Shown piece after piece: positions 62,050 through 64,000 of a stretch of DNA of 64,000 bases. Below the pieces are notes generated by a model, which did no database searches, was not told where the DNA came from, and worked only from the letters and a program-made list of their open reading frames with translations. Positions within the stretch are counted from its first letter, which is position 1, and every line of letters begins with the position of its first letter. The DNA lies in the NCBI GenBank assembly GCA_964610505.1, contig CAZSXU010000010.1, positions 1 to 64,000 of the forward strand, written 5' to 3'. The position numbers and the translations under genes are program-made. Source of the stretch: CAZSXU01 sp964610505. Lineage in GTDB: Bacteria; Arandabacterota; Arandabacteria; JAGLYR01.

Positions 62050-63260
62050 TGCTCACCGAACAGGTCAGGATCGGGCTCTCGGCCCTTCGAATGAACCGCG
62101 GAAGGGCGGGTCTCACCATGCTCGGCGTGGTGATCGGCCTGGCGGCCGTGATCGCGCTGGTGTCCTTCATGCAGGGTCTGAACCGCTACGTGGAAGGCCT
62201 CTTCGGGGAAATGGGGTCTCTCACTTTCGTCGTCCAGAAGGCGGGTATCGTTACCGACCTCGATGCCTACCTGGAGTCCCTCCAGCGCAAAGACTTCACC
62301 ATCGAAGACGCGAACGCAATCAAGGGGTGCCGGCATGTGGAATTCGTCTCGCCCACCGTCGCCGGCCTCCGCAGTGTGAAACGCGGAAGATACCGGGCGA
62401 AGGACGTCTGGGTTACCGGGACGACCTCGGATTTTGGATTGATGGGCGATACGGAGATGGACCAGGGACGCTACATCTCGGAAGTGGACGTCTCGCACCG
62501 GCGGGCCATCTGCGTTCTCGGATCGGAGGTGGCGGAAAAGGTGTTCCGAGGCGAGGATCCCCTGGGCGAATGGGTGCGCGTGGGCGCGCATCGGTTCAAG
62601 GTCGTCGGCGTAGAGAAGGAGAGGGGCAGCATCCTGGGATTCTCGCAGGACAGCCGCGTGGCGATTCCGATCACCACGTATGAAAAGATCTTTGGCCGGC
62701 GTTCCGACTTGAGTATCACCGTCCAGGCTGTCGATCAGGAACAGATGGATCTGGCCATGGAGGAAGTGACGCGTGTCATGAGGAGGAGGCGGGGAGTGGC
62801 GGGGGACGAGCCGAATGATTTCGCGATCCTGACCTCGGACGTTCTCGTGAGCGCATGGAAGGCCCTCAGCTCGGGGGCTCTGATCGCCCTCGTCGGGGTG
62901 GGCGCGATTGCGCTGGGGGTTGCAGGAATCGGGATCATGAACATCATGTTGGTGTCGGTCCGGGAACGAACGCGAGAAATCGGCCTGCGCAAGGCACTGG
63001 GGGCGACGCGGGGCGATATTCTTCGCCAGTTTTTGGTCGAGTCGGGCCTGCTCTGTTTGATCGGCGGGCTGGTGGGAGTGGTCGTGGGGGTAACGCTCGC
63101 GCGATTGATCACATGGCGTTTTCACTTCCCGTCGGCGGTGTCGCTGGGAGCCGTGGTCGTGGGGTTGTTTGTGGCCCTGAGTGTGGGCCTCTTCTTCGGC
63201 ATCTTCCCGGCGGGCAGGGCGGCGAAGATGGATCCCATTCATTGTCTCCGGTACGAGTAG
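62046..63260 (+). CDS. MacB-like ABC permease (first)
   Basis: A 404-residue permease: helix near 22-44, a large periplasmic MacB_PCD domain (about 50-260), then three helices of the FtsX domain (about 275-400; IMNIMLVSVRERTREIGLRKALGATRGDI is the coupling segment). By analogy with MacB it works by mechanotransmission, pushing periplasmic substrates into the TolC-type duct. It overlaps the ATPase gene by 4 bp. Confidence 0.92.
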   Translation: MMLTEQVRIGLSALRMNRGRAGLTMLGVVIGLAAVIALVSFMQGLNRYVEGLFGEMGSLTFVVQKAGIVTDLDAYLESLQRKDFTIEDANAIKGCRHVEFVSPTVAGLRSVKRGRYRAKDVWVTGTTSDFGLMGDTEMDQGRYISEVDVSHRRAICVLGSEVAEKVFRGEDPLGEWVRVGAHRFKVVGVEKERGSILGFSQDSRVAIPITTYEKIFGRRSDLSITVQAVDQEQMDLAMEEVTRVMRRRRGVAGDEPNDFAILTSDVLVSAWKALSSGALIALVGVGAIALGVAGIGIMNIMLVSVRERTREIGLRKALGATRGDILRQFLVESGLLCLIGGLVGVVVGVTLARLITWRFHFPSAVSLGAVVVGLFVALSVGLFFGIFPAGRAAKMDPIHCLRYE

Positions 63261-63285
63261 CCGTGGAACAACGCGGAGTGTTCGG

Positions 63286-64000
63286 ATGAATCGGCAGGAC
63301 GTGTGGGAAAACGCGAAGACGGCCTGGGGATCCTTGGCCTCACACAAGCTCCGGTCCCTGTTGACGACGCTCGGGATCGTGGTCGGGGTGGCGACCGTCG
63401 TGGCCATCGTCTCGATCATTCACGGGCTCAATACCGCGATGGCGGGGCAGGTGGAATCGCTCGGAACGGACGTCATCTTCGTGCGTGCGGCGGAGCCCCA
63501 GGACAACCGACCCGGAAGTACCGAGCGGGTCCGGAAACTGACCCGCAAGGACGCTGACTTGATTCTGCGGGCCTGCCCCCACGTTGCCAGGGTGGCTCAC
63601 TACCGTGCGTCGGCGGATCGAATTGCCGTCGGAAGCCGGAAAACAGGATACGTCCAGCTGCTGGGAGTCACCCCGGAATTTGGATATGTCAACAAGTATC
63701 AGGTGGATCGCGGTAGGTTCTTGAACGACGTCGACACGGACCGGGGCCGGCGGGTGTGCGTTCTCGGGGAGAGCATCGAGCGGAGTTTGTTCCGGGAGCG
63801 ATCGGCCGTCGGTGAGCATGTTCAGATCGAGGGTCGAAGGTTCCTGGTGGTGGGGGTCTTGGAGAAGAAGGGCCGCTTCATCACGAACGACATGGACGAG
63901 ATTGTATTGATTCCCCTTCGGGCCTATGAGAAGCTGAAGGGGACAAGGGGATCGATGCGGATCAATGCGGTGTCTGTCCGTACGGAAGCGCAGGATCTGG
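63286..64000 (+). CDS. MacB-like ABC permease (second), cut by the window end
   Basis: The ATG at 63286 (GGAG 8 nt upstream) opens a frame that remains open to the end of the window, 238 codons. It begins MNRQDVWENAKTAWGSLAS, then a helix (about 22-45; LRSLLTTLGIVVGVATVVAIV) and the MacB periplasmic domain (LGTDVIFVRAAE ... GVTPEFGYVNKYQVDRGRFL). It is a paralogue of the previous permease, so the pump probably uses a heterodimeric permease. The FtsX domain should lie beyond 64000. Confidence 0.88.
   Translation, partial: MNRQDVWENAKTAWGSLASHKLRSLLTTLGIVVGVATVVAIVSIIHGLNTAMAGQVESLGTDVIFVRAAEPQDNRPGSTERVRKLTRKDADLILRACPHVARVAHYRASADRIAVGSRKTGYVQLLGVTPEFGYVNKYQVDRGRFLNDVDTDRGRRVCVLGESIERSLFRERSAVGEHVQIEGRRFLVVGVLEKKGRFITNDMDEIVLIPLRAYEKLKGTRGSMRINAVSVRTEAQDL

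Overview
The window reads as one scaffold of a GC-rich, uncultured diderm bacterium. A run of 100 N (23350-23449) marks an assembly gap. Several traits suggest a lineage of the wider FCB group or a neighbouring candidate phylum such as Eisenbacteria or Latescibacterota: FlgD-like or T9SS-like C-terminal sorting domains, a C25 (gingipain-family) peptidase, TonB-dependent receptors with a carboxypeptidase-regulatory domain, a PorV/PorQ-family protein and a GWxTD-domain protein. That placement is inference; there is no rRNA or other decisive marker gene here. I saw no tRNA, rRNA, CRISPR array, integrase or transposase.

1-13 kb: a candidate small RNA divergent from a stand-alone GGQ release-factor-like protein; a sodium-symporter pair on the minus strand; a secreted beta-helix protein and a secreted C25 peptidase, divergently transcribed and both ending in FlgD-like sorting domains; a heterodimeric ABC exporter with one degenerate ATP site; a tiny Lys-rich protein. 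12.6-23 kb: a tRNA-queuosine mannosyltransferase-like enzyme, a small lipoprotein whose leader carries a 42-bp tandem repeat, a Tat-type DUF362 protein followed by a NapH-NapG-like fusion, RsgA, an outer-membrane barrel, a TPR protein and the TrkH/TrkA potassium system. 23.5-35 kb: a TlpA-like thioredoxin lipoprotein, a small secreted protein followed by a TPR-GAF-sigma54-activator protein, a sigma-70-family factor, a second DUF362 gene overlapping a Tat-tagged AmrS-like radical SAM gene, and RecD2.

35-44 kb: UvrA, a lipoprotein, a TonB-like protein, a CPBP protease, a lipoate-ligase-family enzyme and an orphan pair of OppD/OppF-type ATPases. 44-57.6 kb is a coherent envelope locus: two tandem duplicated TonB-dependent receptors, a secreted protein with calcium-loop motifs and a sorting domain, a PorV-like barrel, a GWxTD protein, then ExbB-ExbD-ExbD-TonB to energise the receptors, closed by a strong terminator. 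57.8-64 kb: a Yip1-domain membrane protein and a TolC-MacA-MacB-type efflux operon with two permease genes, the second cut by the window end.

Many genes have clear sigma70-type promoters, several with TATAGT as the -10 element. The most interesting units are the receptor/PorV/GWxTD/ExbBD locus with its T9SS-like cargo, the small secreted protein next to a TPR sigma54 regulator, and the two DUF362 plus Fe-S protein gene pairs.
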